A stretch of DNA of 64,000 nucleotides from Sphingomonadales bacterium EhC05 (GTDB taxonomy: Bacteria > Pseudomonadota > Alphaproteobacteria > Sphingomonadales > Sphingomonadaceae), in NCBI GenBank assembly GCA_001650955.1, contig LXYP01000026.1, positions 100,896-164,895 of the forward strand. The letters are read 5' to 3'. Position 1 is the first letter of the stretch, and the number at the start of each line of letters is the position of its first letter. Positions 17,512 to 27,132 of the stretch are shown piece after piece. Under the pieces are notes generated by a model, which did no database searches, was not told where the DNA came from, and saw nothing but the letters and a program-made list of their open reading frames with translations. Made by a program: the position numbers and the translations under genes.

Positions 17512-18813
17512 TCATTTTCCAAAAACACGTTCAAAAATCGTATCGACATGTTTGAAGTGATAATCGAGGTTGAAGCGTTCTTCGAGCTCGGCGTCGCTTA
17601 GCTTGGCGGAAACGTCCGGATCGGCTTTGAGCAAGTCGAGCAGCGCAATTTCGCCGTCCGATTCCCAGACTTTCATCGCATTGCGCTGAACAATGCGGTA
17701 GCTGTCCTCGCGACTGATGCCGGCCTGTGTGAGTGCTAGCAAAACCCGTTGCGAATGGACAAGTCCACCCATCCGATCGAGATTTTTCTGCATGCGTTCC
17801 GGGTAGATCAGCAGCTTTTCAATCACACCGGTCAAGCGGCCGAGCGCAAAATCAAGCGTGATCGTGGCATCGGGGCCGATCATCCGCTCGACCGAGCTGT
17901 GTGAAATATCCCGTTCGTGCCACAGCGCGACATTTTCCATCGCCGGCAGGGCATAGCTGCGAACCATGCGCGCGAGACCGGTCAGATTCTCCGTCAGGAT
18001 CGGGTTGCGCTTGTGCGGCATCGCGCTGCTGCCCTTCTGGCCGGGGGAGAAATATTCTTCTGCTTCCAAGACTTCGGTACGCTGCAAGTGACGCACTTCA
18101 ACCGACAGCCGTTCGACCGAAGAGGCGATTACACCCAGCGTGGCAAAATATTGTGCATGCCGATCTCGCGGTATGACCTGAGTGGAGACGGGCTCGACTT
18201 CGAGACCCAATTTCTCGGCGACATATTCCTCGACCTTGGGGTCAATATTAGCAAATGTGCCGACTGCGCCGGAGATCGCGCAAGTAGCGATTTCCTTGCG
18301 TGCAGCAACCAAACGTTCGCGGTTGCGTTCAAATTCGGCATAAGCTTGCGCCAGTTTCAGACCAAAGGTGACCGGTTCGCCGTGGATCCCATGGCTCCGC
18401 CCGATCGTCGGTGTGAATTTATGTTCAAAGGCACGCATTTTGATTGCGGCGAGCAATGCATCGATATCCGCGAGCAAAATATCGGATGCGCGCGCCAGTT
18501 GCACTGCAAGACAGGTGTCGAGAACATCGCTCGAGGTCATGCCCTGATGCATGAAGCGCGCCTCGTCGCCGACATTCTCTGCGACGTTGGTCAGGAAAGC
18601 GATCACATCATGTTTCACTTCGCGCTCGATTTCGTCAATCCGGGCGACGTCAAACTTGCCTTTGGCCCAGATCGCTTGAGCGGCTTCCTTGGGCACGACG
18701 CCCAGTTCGGCGAGCGCGTCGGTCGCATGGGCTTCGATCTCGAACCAGATCTGGAATTTGGCTTCAGGTTCCCAAAGGGCGACCATATCGGGGCGGGAAT
18801 AGCGCGGGATCAT
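17512..18813 (-). CDS. purB: Adenylosuccinate lyase
   Basis: Acts twice in purine synthesis, releasing fumarate from SAICAR and from adenylosuccinate. The fumarase/aspartase superfamily signature GSSAMPHKRNPI is intact, as are TSSDVLDTCLAVQL and the RSHGIHGEPVTFG active-site segment. The 433-residue length is normal. It heads the minus-strand run; a 131-base gap separates it from the LapA-like gene, so it may have its own transcript. It is divergent from the phosphofructokinase gene. Confidence 0.96.
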   Translation of the reverse strand: MIPRYSRPDMVALWEPEAKFQIWFEIEAHATDALAELGVVPKEAAQAIWAKGKFDVARIDEIEREVKHDVIAFLTNVAENVGDEARFMHQGMTSSDVLDTCLAVQLARASDILLADIDALLAAIKMRAFEHKFTPTIGRSHGIHGEPVTFGLKLAQAYAEFERNRERLVAARKEIATCAISGAVGTFANIDPKVEEYVAEKLGLEVEPVSTQVIPRDRHAQYFATLGVIASSVERLSVEVRHLQRTEVLEAEEYFSPGQKGSSAMPHKRNPILTENLTGLARMVRSYALPAMENVALWHERDISHSSVERMIGPDATITLDFALGRLTGVIEKLLIYPERMQKNLDRMGGLVHSQRVLLALTQAGISREDSYRIVQRNAMKVWESDGEIALLDLLKADPDVSAKLSDAELEERFNLDYHFKHVDTIFERVFGK

Positions 18814-18943
18814 TTTTGTTCCTTGGATATCAAGTGTGATTGCGGCAAGGTTGGTGCCACGGATTTTGCGGACCCGCTAGCATCAAGAGATTGAGTCGGC
18901 AATGCGTGGGGCTATGCAGTGAAGATTTGGCAGGGAGATTTAT

Positions 18944-20044
18944 ATGCGTCTGGCAGTGCTTACCGGTGGCGGCGATGTGCCCGGGCTCAACCCTTGCATT
19001 CAGTCGATTGCGACATCGGCATGGGAGCGCGGATGGGAGGTTATCGGTCTCAAGCGCGGCTGGGAAGGCGTATTGGCCGTCGATCCGAACGATCCATCGT
19101 CATTGGATGATAGCGCGATGCTGCTCGATCGAGACCGGGTGCGGGGCATTGACCGGCAGGGCGGTACGATATTGCACAGCTCGCGTCGCGACCCGCGGGT
19201 CACCGATAAGGGCGATCAGACGCAAAAAGTGCTGGACGTTCTCGATGCGTTAAAAGTTGATGCTCTCATCACCATGGGCGGCGATGGAACTCTGCGTTTT
19301 TCAGCCCATCTTGCGAGCCTTGGTCGCAATGTGATTTCTATCCCCAAAACGATGGATAATGATGTCTATGGCACAGATTATTGCATCGGGTTTTCGACCG
19401 CGGTGACCCGCTCCGTTGCCGCGATCAACGCATTGCGGACGACCGCGGCCAGTCATGAACGGATCGCGGTTATCGAATTATTTGGCAGACGGTCGGGCGA
19501 GACGGCTCTGCTTTCAGGTTTTCTCTCGCAAGCGGACCGAACCGTGATCGCAGAGGTTCCCGCTGACATGGACGTCCTGCTGCCCTTGCTGTTGAAGGAT
19601 AAGGAGAATAATCCAGAATCTTACGCAATTTGCCTGGTTTCGGAAGGCGCGAGATTGTCGGGACGTACAGATTTTGCCGACGAGATTAACAAATCAAATA
19701 CGAATCGGGACGGGCTAAATATTGGCACCCAATTGGCACGCGAAATCGAAGCGCGCAGTTCGGAACGCACGATCGTGCAAGAGCTCGCTTATTTGATGCG
19801 GGCTGGAGAGCCAGATGCAATGGACCGGATGGTCGGCTTTGCTTTTGGCGCGCTGGCGGTGCAACTGATTGAGCAGGACCGGATGGCCAATATGGTATGT
19901 CTGACCGATGGAAATTATGGTGCGGTGCCGATTGATACTTTGCTGAAAGACAGCAAGGGCGTGAATGTTTCTGGCCTCTATGACGCCAATCAATATCGAG
20001 CCAGTCTCGTGCAGGTCGAAGATATGCCGATGTTTCTTTATTAA
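18944..20044 (+). CDS. pfkA: 6-phosphofructokinase, probably ATP-dependent
   Basis: A 366-residue phosphofructokinase phosphorylating fructose 6-phosphate. The start has AGGGAG six bases before the ATG. Key motifs are LTGGGDVPGLN, MGGDGTLRFS, PKTMDNDVYGTDYCIGF and IELFGRRSGETAL. The residue after GGD is Gly, as in ATP-using enzymes (PPi enzymes have Asp), while the Lys in PKTMDND is shared with PPi-type and trypanosomal ATP-PFKs. ATP use is therefore favoured but not certain. Many sphingomonads use the Entner-Doudoroff route and lack this enzyme. The DoxX/NDH-2 fusion follows 57 bases downstream. Confidence 0.85.
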   Translation: MRLAVLTGGGDVPGLNPCIQSIATSAWERGWEVIGLKRGWEGVLAVDPNDPSSLDDSAMLLDRDRVRGIDRQGGTILHSSRRDPRVTDKGDQTQKVLDVLDALKVDALITMGGDGTLRFSAHLASLGRNVISIPKTMDNDVYGTDYCIGFSTAVTRSVAAINALRTTAASHERIAVIELFGRRSGETALLSGFLSQADRTVIAEVPADMDVLLPLLLKDKENNPESYAICLVSEGARLSGRTDFADEINKSNTNRDGLNIGTQLAREIEARSSERTIVQELAYLMRAGEPDAMDRMVGFAFGALAVQLIEQDRMANMVCLTDGNYGAVPIDTLLKDSKGVNVSGLYDANQYRASLVQVEDMPMFLY

Positions 20045-20101
20045 TACGATATGTAACAATCTAGCTGTGCTCGCGAACTAAGCTGGAAAGAGGGGGTTTT
20101 T

Positions 20102-22261
20102 ATGACGACCAATCCAGTTTTGACCGAAGAGCGCTATTCGCCTTTTGTCCGGGTGACCATGCGTATTTGGGTCAAGAGTTATCGCTCGATCATCGCGTTG
20201 ATCAGCCCGATTTTCGACTTTCTGGTCCGGCTTCTCGTGGCGCAGGCCATATTCCGTTCCGGCATTGTGAAAATTGGCGATTGGGATACGGCAATAGATC
20301 TCGCGCGCTTTGAATATCCGGTCAGCTGGATGGCCCCGGAAACGGCGGCTATCGTCGGGGTGCTGATTGAGGTCATCGCGCCTTTATTACTGATATTTGG
20401 CCTGTTTACGCGCGGTGCTGCGCTCGCGATATTATTGCTTCTGACCGTGAGTCAGATCGAATATGTGGCGATTGATCTCAATCTCTGGCTGATCGCGATA
20501 TTGGGCTGGTATGTGCTGCGCGGCGCGGGCGGTTTTTCGGTCGATCGCGCTGTTGCCGGTGGTTTGGGGGGCAGTGCTTTGCCGCTGGCTCAACCATTCA
20601 TGCGACTGTGCCGGTTGTTGACCGAATATGTCGCGCCGGCCTGGCTTCTTCTCTTGCGGATATGGCTCGCCGTTACTTTGCTGATCGTCGCGGGTGTTTA
20701 TGAAATGGCCAGGCCAGAGCTGCTCTTGCCTATCCAGAGCTTCATCGGCGTGGGACCAGGCTTAGCCATATTATTGGCTGTGGCACTGATTATTGGCTTG
20801 TTCATTCCTGTCACGGCATTGGCGATGATCTTTCTGACTAGCGCGCTTGCAGCCATGGGCCTGCATCCGGATCTTACCTTGTTTCCGATGCTGCTTCTCG
20901 GGCTCATGCTGATATTTGGAGCCGGCTATTTGTCTGTCGATGGTCTGGTTTCGCGCTGGTTTGAGTCCAATATATTATTTGATCGCAAATATGACGATGT
21001 GCCGGCCCATTGGCCGCATATCGTTGTTGTCGGCGCTGGTTTTGGCGGACTGGCCTGTGTCGCAAAGCTCAAGAACCTGCCGGTCAGGATCACCTTGATT
21101 GATCGGCATAATTACCACCTTTTCCAACCTTTGCTCTATCAAATCGCTACGGCCGCGCTGTCACCGGCAGATGTTGCGACACCGATCCGCGGACTGTTTC
21201 GCAATGATGGAAATGTTCGCGTCGTGATGGGAGATGTTTCGGGGATTGATGCCGCTACGCAGACGGTCAACTATGGCCAGAATAGCTTGCAATATGATCA
21301 ACTTGTCCTCGCAACAGGCGCTTCTCATAGTTATTTCGGCAAAGACGAGTGGGCGCCTTATGCGCCCGGACTGAAAACCATCGAGGATGGAGTATCGGTT
21401 CGCGGCCATGTACTGCGCGCGTTTGAACGGGCCGAGGCGTCAAATGATCCCGAGCGGATCAAGCGGCTGCTGACCTTTGTGATCGTGGGCGCGGGACCCA
21501 CTGGGGTTGAACTGGCGGGCGCGATTGCGGAACTTGCACATCATGGGCTCAAAGATGAATTTAGTCAGATTGATCCAGCCCAGGCGCAAATCATATTGGT
21601 CCAGTCTGGCAAGCGTATCCTGCCCGCATTTCCCGAAGAATTGTCGGCCCATGCGATGGCGTCTCTCGAGCAGCTTGGTGTCGAAATTAAATTGGGGGGG
21701 CGCGTCACGAATATTGCTGCAGATCATGTCCAAATTGGTGATGACCAAATCATTGCAACCGAGACTGTCTTGTGGGCCGCAGGCGTTGTCGCCTCTCCAG
21801 CCGGAAAATGGCTTGAAGCGGAAAGTGACCGGGCAGGTCGCGTCGCGGTCGACGAGCATCTTCGCGTCAAAGGCTATGAAAATGTCTTTGCGATTGGCGA
21901 CACCGCCGGCAGCAACGGCTGGAAAGGGGATCCTGTCCCCGGGCTTGCCCCGGCCGCCAAGCAGGCCGGCGTCTATGTCGCACAATATATCCAAAAGCAG
22001 CTGCTGGACGATTCCAGCGTCCCGCCTTTTGCCTATAAGCATCAAGGCAGTCTGGCGACCATTGGCCGCAAAAGCGCAGTTGCCGATTTTGGATTTGTGA
22101 AGCTTCACGGCGCCATCGCATGGTGGCTATGGGGCGCGGTCCACGTCGGTTTCCTCTCGGGCATGCGCAACCGCATTTCGGTGCTGATAAACTGGATATG
22201 GTCCTATTTCACACTGCAAGTGGGCATCCGCCTGATCACGGGCAAGGACAGCGGGGCTTAG
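20102..22261 (+). CDS. DoxX-type membrane domain fused to type II NADH dehydrogenase
   Basis: A 719-residue fusion. Residues about 38-150 and 170-285 form two DoxX-like four-helix membrane units (for example LVRLLVAQAIFRSGIVKIGD). Residues 303-719 are a complete NDH-2: the FAD site IVVVGAGFGGLACV (307-320), DRHNYHLFQPLLYQIAT, the NADH site FVIVGAGPTGVELAGA (459-474), FAIGDTAG and the quinone-side PGLAPAAKQAG. NDH-2 oxidises NADH and reduces membrane quinone without pumping protons. The N-terminal half replaces the usual amphipathic attachment with an integral domain. Whether DoxX adds a second redox activity is unknown. Confidence 0.88.
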   Translation: MTTNPVLTEERYSPFVRVTMRIWVKSYRSIIALISPIFDFLVRLLVAQAIFRSGIVKIGDWDTAIDLARFEYPVSWMAPETAAIVGVLIEVIAPLLLIFGLFTRGAALAILLLLTVSQIEYVAIDLNLWLIAILGWYVLRGAGGFSVDRAVAGGLGGSALPLAQPFMRLCRLLTEYVAPAWLLLLRIWLAVTLLIVAGVYEMARPELLLPIQSFIGVGPGLAILLAVALIIGLFIPVTALAMIFLTSALAAMGLHPDLTLFPMLLLGLMLIFGAGYLSVDGLVSRWFESNILFDRKYDDVPAHWPHIVVVGAGFGGLACVAKLKNLPVRITLIDRHNYHLFQPLLYQIATAALSPADVATPIRGLFRNDGNVRVVMGDVSGIDAATQTVNYGQNSLQYDQLVLATGASHSYFGKDEWAPYAPGLKTIEDGVSVRGHVLRAFERAEASNDPERIKRLLTFVIVGAGPTGVELAGAIAELAHHGLKDEFSQIDPAQAQIILVQSGKRILPAFPEELSAHAMASLEQLGVEIKLGGRVTNIAADHVQIGDDQIIATETVLWAAGVVASPAGKWLEAESDRAGRVAVDEHLRVKGYENVFAIGDTAGSNGWKGDPVPGLAPAAKQAGVYVAQYIQKQLLDDSSVPPFAYKHQGSLATIGRKSAVADFGFVKLHGAIAWWLWGAVHVGFLSGMRNRISVLINWIWSYFTLQVGIRLITGKDSGA

Positions 22262-22267
22262 AAGGTT

Positions 22268-22972
22268 TTAGATCAAGCCCTTGGACCGGAAACTGGTATA
22301 TCCGTCATTGCCGATAATGATATGATCGTGAACCGCGATACCCAGTTTGCGGCCAGCATCCCGTATATCCTTGGTAATCGAAATATCCTGTCGACTGGGT
22401 GAACTGTCTCCGCTGGGATGATTGTGGACAATGATGATGGCTGCCGACCCCAATTCAAGGGCGCGCTTGATAACTTCGCGGGGGTAAATTGCTGCCTGGT
22501 CAATCGACCCTTCGCTGATCAGTTCATCGCGGATGAGCTGGTTCTTGCTGTTCAAATGCAGAATTCGTACCCGTTCGTTTACCAGATGCGCCATGTCTGC
22601 CCGCAAATAATCGAGCAGCGCTTGCCAGCTCGTCAATATCGGTTGCTCGCGCATCGGTTCCGAAATGAGCCGAAGCGCGGCCACCTGTACGATCTTCAAT
22701 ATCGCGGCGCTGCTTTCATCGAGTCCGGGAAAATTCTGAAGCCTTTCGCTATCTGCGGATAGCAGCGCGGAAAACCCGCCAAATTCATCGATCAAGTCTT
22801 TGGCGAGCCGTTCATTATCACCGTTCGGAATGGCAAGGGCGAGGAGATATTCAACCAGTTCATGATCAAATAGACCATCCCCGGTGCGAAAGAGCAGCAG
22901 CCGACGCAGTCGATCGCTATCGTCCGAACCAAATTGCGAAGCGAGCGTCTGGATTTTAGGAAATTGTGGCAT
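22268..22972 (-). CDS. radC: RadC family JAMM/MPN-domain protein
   Basis: The 234-residue protein (from ATG 22972, MPQFPKIQ) has an N-terminal helix-hairpin-helix-like part (about 70-100) and the RadC JAMM metal site IIVHNHPSGDSSPSRQD near the C-terminus. RadC was named for DNA repair, but its biochemical role is unsettled; the JAMM motif suggests a metal-dependent peptidase or nuclease-like activity. The frame extends to 23086, but those extra residues are not family-like. It converges on the DoxX/NDH-2 gene with a six-base gap. Confidence 0.88.
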   Translation of the reverse strand: MPQFPKIQTLASQFGSDDSDRLRRLLLFRTGDGLFDHELVEYLLALAIPNGDNERLAKDLIDEFGGFSALLSADSERLQNFPGLDESSAAILKIVQVAALRLISEPMREQPILTSWQALLDYLRADMAHLVNERVRILHLNSKNQLIRDELISEGSIDQAAIYPREVIKRALELGSAAIIIVHNHPSGDSSPSRQDISITKDIRDAGRKLGIAVHDHIIIGNDGYTSFRSKGLI

Positions 22973-23113
22973 TTGGGGTTCATAAACGCAAGTCGACCCC
23001 CAAATCGCCAGAGACCTTAGAAAAGGCCGAAATTGTCTAAAGCAAAATATCGCCGCAATTAGAGCTCCGTTCAAACACTTGTACATTGCAACTTAAGGTA
23101 GATTTCTCCATTC

Positions 23114-26100
23114 GTGCCCGCAATGGACGAAGAAACACATCACGGCCCAAACAAAAGCCGCATCCGGCTCAGGATATTCTCTTACATCATCCTGTTTCTG
23201 GTGTTGCTCGCGCTGTTCGTTGTCTGGATCAGTCGGGCAAGTCTCGCCGATGATGTCATTCAATCACAATTGGAAGCTTATGATGTCGAGGCGAGCTACG
23301 ACATCGAAGAAATTGGCCTGAGCAAACAGGTCATTCGCAATCTGGTGATTGGAGATCCCGAGAAGCCCGATTTGACCGCTGATCTGGTCGAGGTGGGCAA
23401 TTCCCTGACGCTCCGCGGTGTCGGCATCAACTGGATAGAGGCAAATGGTGTCCGCCTATTTGGCCGGCTAGTTGACGGGCGATTGTCATTTGGTGACCTC
23501 AACAAATTTACCGACCCTGAAGATGAGAGCCCGCTGGCGTTGCCAGATATGTGGCTCGGCCTGTCTGATACGAAAATGCGGATCGACAGTGATTTTGGCG
23601 CGTTCGGAATCACTCTGACTGGCGAAGGCAATTTGCAAGACGGATTCAAAGGGGAATTGGCAGCGGTCAGCAAGCGCGTGGAAATCGCAGATTGTGTGAG
23701 CGAGAATCCCAGCTATTTTGGCGATATCGCGATCGCTGACAAGAAACCGCGTTTGACCGGCCCGCTGAGACTGTCAGCGGTCAATTGTCCCTCGATGCGG
23801 ATGATGGCAAAAGATTTGGCTGTGCAGCTTGCGTTGGACTTAGGCGCAGATCTTGCCAGCTGGTCGGGCAATATTGGACTCAATGGCGGACCGATAGATT
23901 TCGGTGATTATTCAACTCAGAAGATCAGATCGTCAATCGATTTTGCCGGAGATATGAATCAAAGCGGCGGCGATATCGAGCTAATGGTCGACGGACTGGA
24001 ATCGCCTTATGGCGCGGCGGATTCTGCGCGCATGACGGGGCCGTTTGAGTGGGCCTATGGTGGCGCGGGCATGACGGGCAGTTTTGCTGGTCGGCCGCAG
24101 ATCGACAATATCCGGATCGCGGACAGACTTTTGCAGCAGGCGACTGGTCTTGCCACAGCTGCAAATGATACGCCGCTAGGGCCGATTGCCACCAAATTGT
24201 CGACGGCGGTGCGGACTGCGGGCCGGCAGCTTGATTTGTCCGGAGATATCAAGTTTCAGAATAGCGAGGCACGCACGACATTAGCCATCTCTGCCCTGGA
24301 TGCCCGTTCACGGTCCGGGGCAATTGTCAGCCTGAGCAACCCGATCTTGTTGACCCTCACTGACGCCAATGTCCGGCTGCTCGCTGATGGGAATCTTCGG
24401 CTCGCCGGAGGCGGTTTTCCGGATGCCCGATTGATCCTGAATGACGGCAGTCTGTCGCGCGGCTTTGCCGGACGACTCGAGATGCCAAGCTATCAGGCTG
24501 GTCGCGCCCAGTTGCGAATTCGAAGCCTGACATTTTCGCCGACCCGCGCGGGCGGCACCAAGATTGATGGAAGGATGATTTTGAACGGTCCTCTGGCCGA
24601 TGGCCAGATTTCGGGACTACAGATTCCGCTGACGGGGGGCCTTGACCGGAACGGCGGACTTGCGCTGTTTGAGCAATGTATCGATGTTCAATTTGCCAGC
24701 CTGACGACATCAACGCTCTCGGCAGGGCCGACCAACGTCCGGCTTTGTCCGCAAGCCAAAGCCATCGTTTCAAGCAATGATTCCGGAGTGCGCATCGCGG
24801 CCAATGCGCCTTCGCTTGATCTGACGGGTGCGGTTGGAGTCACGCCATTATCAATATCGAGCGGAGCTTTGAGCTTTTCGCTTGTAAATGGCCTGAATGC
24901 CGAAAATTTATCGGTTCAGCTCGGTACGGTGGACAGTATGACCAAGCTAGATATGGCGGTCTTTAGCGCTGCATTTGGTGACATGTTCTCTGGCAAAATC
25001 ATCGGCGCTTCTGGTCAGGTGGCCAGCGTGCCGCTGCTGATGGAGCAAATTGAGGGCGGCTGGCAATATGTGGATGGTGCGCTTCGGGTTGATGCGGGCC
25101 TGCTTGTGCGCGACCAGGAAGCGGTTGAACGATTCAAGCCGATGGTGAGCAATGATGTTCTACTCAATTTCTCGAACGGCGAAGTGAAAGCAACAGGACT
25201 GCTGCGTGAACCGAAGTCGCAGACCGCCATCGCGAGCATTGATATATTGCACATCCTCAATAACAGTGTTGGACGGGCCTTGATCGACGTGGAATCGCTG
25301 ACTTTCGATGACGGTCTGCAGCCAGAAGAGCTGACTCCGCTGGTATTGGGAATCATTGCCAATGTGCAGGGTGAATTATCTGGCCGCGGCCGGATCGACT
25401 GGGACAATTCCGAAGATGGAGTCAAAAGCAGCGGAAAATTTCGTACCAATGGCCTGAATTTGGCAGCTGCTTTTGGTCCGGTGACTGGTCTTGCGGGTGA
25501 GATTGAATTTTCTGATTTACTGGCATTGGAAACGGTGCCGGATCAGATCGTCAAAATGGCCGAGGTCAACCCCGGTGTAGCGGTCTTCAATGGGCAGATC
25601 GCCTATCAGCTGCTGCCCGATTATAAAATGCAGATCAAAGGCGGGAATTGGCCATTTGCGGGCGGCAGATTATCCTTGGAACCAACCACTTTGGACCTTA
25701 GCGAAGAGGCGGAACGCCGGTTGGTGTTTACCGTTGAAGGCGTCGATGCAGCTCAGTTCCTGACGCAGTTTGATTTCGAAAATATGACTGCCACCGGGGT
25801 ATTTGATGGCAAATTGCCGATGGTTTTTGATCAGGATGGTGGACGGATTGTCGGTGGATATCTGGTTGCGCGGGAAGGCGGCGGCTCTCTCGCCTATGTT
25901 GGAGAGCTGACTTATGAAGATATGGGCACAATGGCCAATTTTGCTTTCAATGCGCTCAAATCGATCAACTATCGCGAACTGACGATCGGCATGGACGGCG
26001 ATATCGCTGGCGAAATCATCACCCAAGTGAAATTTTCCGGTTTGCAGCAAGGCGAAGATGCGAGCCGGAATTTCATAACCAAGCAGCTGGCGCGCCTGCC

Positions 26101-26266
26101 GATTCAGTTTAATGTGCGTATTCAGGCGCCTTTCATGCAGCTGATGAGCAGCGCCAAATCTTATTATGAACCTGAAATATTGGTCGGCCAGAATCTTCCC
26201 GCTCTGTTGCGGGCGCAGGAGGCTCGTGCAACCGAAGCAGTGAAAGTTCTGAAAGAAGATGAATAG
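23114..26266 (+). CDS. ydbH: YdbH-family (AsmA-like) intermembrane phospholipid transport protein
   Basis: A 1050-residue protein with one N-terminal membrane helix (about 20-43: FSYIILFLVLLALFVVWI) and a very long periplasmic beta-rich region of repeated short strands, as in the AsmA/TamB/YdbH bridge-like proteins. The C-terminal part (about 690-1000) resembles the YdbH domain. In Escherichia coli, YdbH with the lipoprotein YnbE carries glycerophospholipids between inner and outer membranes; the same two partner genes follow here, which supports the call. The start is GTG 23114, or ATG 23123 three codons later. Confidence 0.85.
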   Translation: MPAMDEETHHGPNKSRIRLRIFSYIILFLVLLALFVVWISRASLADDVIQSQLEAYDVEASYDIEEIGLSKQVIRNLVIGDPEKPDLTADLVEVGNSLTLRGVGINWIEANGVRLFGRLVDGRLSFGDLNKFTDPEDESPLALPDMWLGLSDTKMRIDSDFGAFGITLTGEGNLQDGFKGELAAVSKRVEIADCVSENPSYFGDIAIADKKPRLTGPLRLSAVNCPSMRMMAKDLAVQLALDLGADLASWSGNIGLNGGPIDFGDYSTQKIRSSIDFAGDMNQSGGDIELMVDGLESPYGAADSARMTGPFEWAYGGAGMTGSFAGRPQIDNIRIADRLLQQATGLATAANDTPLGPIATKLSTAVRTAGRQLDLSGDIKFQNSEARTTLAISALDARSRSGAIVSLSNPILLTLTDANVRLLADGNLRLAGGGFPDARLILNDGSLSRGFAGRLEMPSYQAGRAQLRIRSLTFSPTRAGGTKIDGRMILNGPLADGQISGLQIPLTGGLDRNGGLALFEQCIDVQFASLTTSTLSAGPTNVRLCPQAKAIVSSNDSGVRIAANAPSLDLTGAVGVTPLSISSGALSFSLVNGLNAENLSVQLGTVDSMTKLDMAVFSAAFGDMFSGKIIGASGQVASVPLLMEQIEGGWQYVDGALRVDAGLLVRDQEAVERFKPMVSNDVLLNFSNGEVKATGLLREPKSQTAIASIDILHILNNSVGRALIDVESLTFDDGLQPEELTPLVLGIIANVQGELSGRGRIDWDNSEDGVKSSGKFRTNGLNLAAAFGPVTGLAGEIEFSDLLALETVPDQIVKMAEVNPGVAVFNGQIAYQLLPDYKMQIKGGNWPFAGGRLSLEPTTLDLSEEAERRLVFTVEGVDAAQFLTQFDFENMTATGVFDGKLPMVFDQDGGRIVGGYLVAREGGGSLAYVGELTYEDMGTMANFAFNALKSINYRELTIGMDGDIAGEIITQVKFSGLQQGEDASRNFITKQLARLPIQFNVRIQAPFMQLMSSAKSYYEPEILVGQNLPALLRAQEARATEAVKVLKEDE

Positions 26267-26291
26267 TCCATTCAGCAGAGGGAAAGCGGTG

Positions 26292-26534
26292 ATGCCTTAT
26301 AGGACAATCCAATTGACGGATCGGATCGATAATGCGATTCGAAGCAATATGAGGATTTTAGCCACAAGTGGACTGATGGTCGGAGCTATGATCGGGATGA
26401 CCGGATGCGTGCAGTTAACTGCGCCGGACAAGCCGATTGTTATCAATCTGAATATCAATATCAAGCAGGAAGTGGTGTATCGCCTTGACGGTGATGCAAA
26501 GGATTTAATCAACGAGGAAGCGGATATTTTCTGA
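26292..26534 (+). CDS. ynbE: YnbE-like outer-membrane lipoprotein
   Basis: A small lipoprotein. The lipobox is MTGC in GAMIGMTGCVQL, and the mature part has the YnbE pattern: PDKPIVINLNINIKQEVVYRL followed by a short acidic tail. YnbE is thought to cap YdbH in the outer membrane by strand addition. The ATG at 26292 has GAGGG about nine bases upstream. A later in-frame ATG (26349) would give 61 residues, the length of the E. coli protein, and a cleaner signal peptide. The stop overlaps the ydbL start by one base. Confidence 0.8.
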   Translation: MPYRTIQLTDRIDNAIRSNMRILATSGLMVGAMIGMTGCVQLTAPDKPIVINLNINIKQEVVYRLDGDAKDLINEEADIF

Positions 26535-26929
26535 TGTTTGACTATGTAAAGAATAATAAGGCCTTGGCTATACTGGGTGGATTGGCTCTGACAGCGTTGG
26601 TTGCTGCGCCAGTCATGGCCCAGCGTGATCCTGCCTATGCGGCTGCCCGTTCATCTGGCGCTATTGGTGAGAAACCAGATGGCTATCTCGGATATGTGAC
26701 TTCGCCTTCACCGGCGATCAAAGCGTTGGTTGAAGATATCAATATCAAACGCAAGGCAGCTTATACCCGCAAGGCGCAGGAAACCAATTCGACGGTCGAG
26801 CAATTTGCATTTACCTCGGGTTGTAATCTGATCATGCGGACGGTTTCTGGCGAAAAGTATCAAACGCCCGGTGGCAGCTGGGAAACCCGTTCTGCGGCGG
26901 CGCCGATGCGAGATGCGCGCTGTCCCTGA
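26534..26929 (+). CDS. ydbL: YdbL-like (DUF1318) periplasmic protein
   Basis: The 131-residue protein has a signal peptide (about 1-30, cleavage after PVMA) and the DUF1318 pattern DPAYAAARSSGAIGEKPDGYLGYV, then INIKRKAAYTRKAQ and a C-terminal part with SGCNLI. YdbL is the third member of the ydbH-ynbE-ydbL set and has been proposed to assist the YdbH-YnbE interaction. The ATG overlaps the ynbE stop (TGATG). Two cysteines in the C-terminal third (SGCNLI and DARCP) could form a disulfide. A strong terminator follows. Confidence 0.83.
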   Translation: MFDYVKNNKALAILGGLALTALVAAPVMAQRDPAYAAARSSGAIGEKPDGYLGYVTSPSPAIKALVEDINIKRKAAYTRKAQETNSTVEQFAFTSGCNLIMRTVSGEKYQTPGGSWETRSAAAPMRDARCP

Positions 26930-26955
26930 GGTTTCCCCGAACAAACAAATAGAAC

Positions 26956-26988
26956 AGGCGCGCCGGCGGAGTCGGCGCGCCTTTTTTT
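26956..26988 (+). terminator. Rho-independent terminator of ydbH-ynbE-ydbL
   Basis: AGGCGCGCC (26956-26964) and GGCGCGCCT (26973-26981) form a perfect nine-base-pair GC-rich stem with an eight-base loop, followed by a run of seven T. It begins 26 bases after the ydbL stop. Confidence 0.92.
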
Positions 26989-27132
26989 GATTCTCACTTT
27001 CTACTAATCAGAATGAGATCCGGAGCAGTAGTCTCGAGCCTTGTATTTTTGTCTGCTAAATATTGGGTAACAATCATTTTGCTCTAGCTCGGTCTACGTA
27101 TATCCTTGTCGGGCGTCGGCGTTTTCGAGGGA

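Noticed and set aside
17917..18894. 325-codon plus-strand frame opposite purB
   Set aside because: Antisense shadow of purB with no start signal or family pattern.
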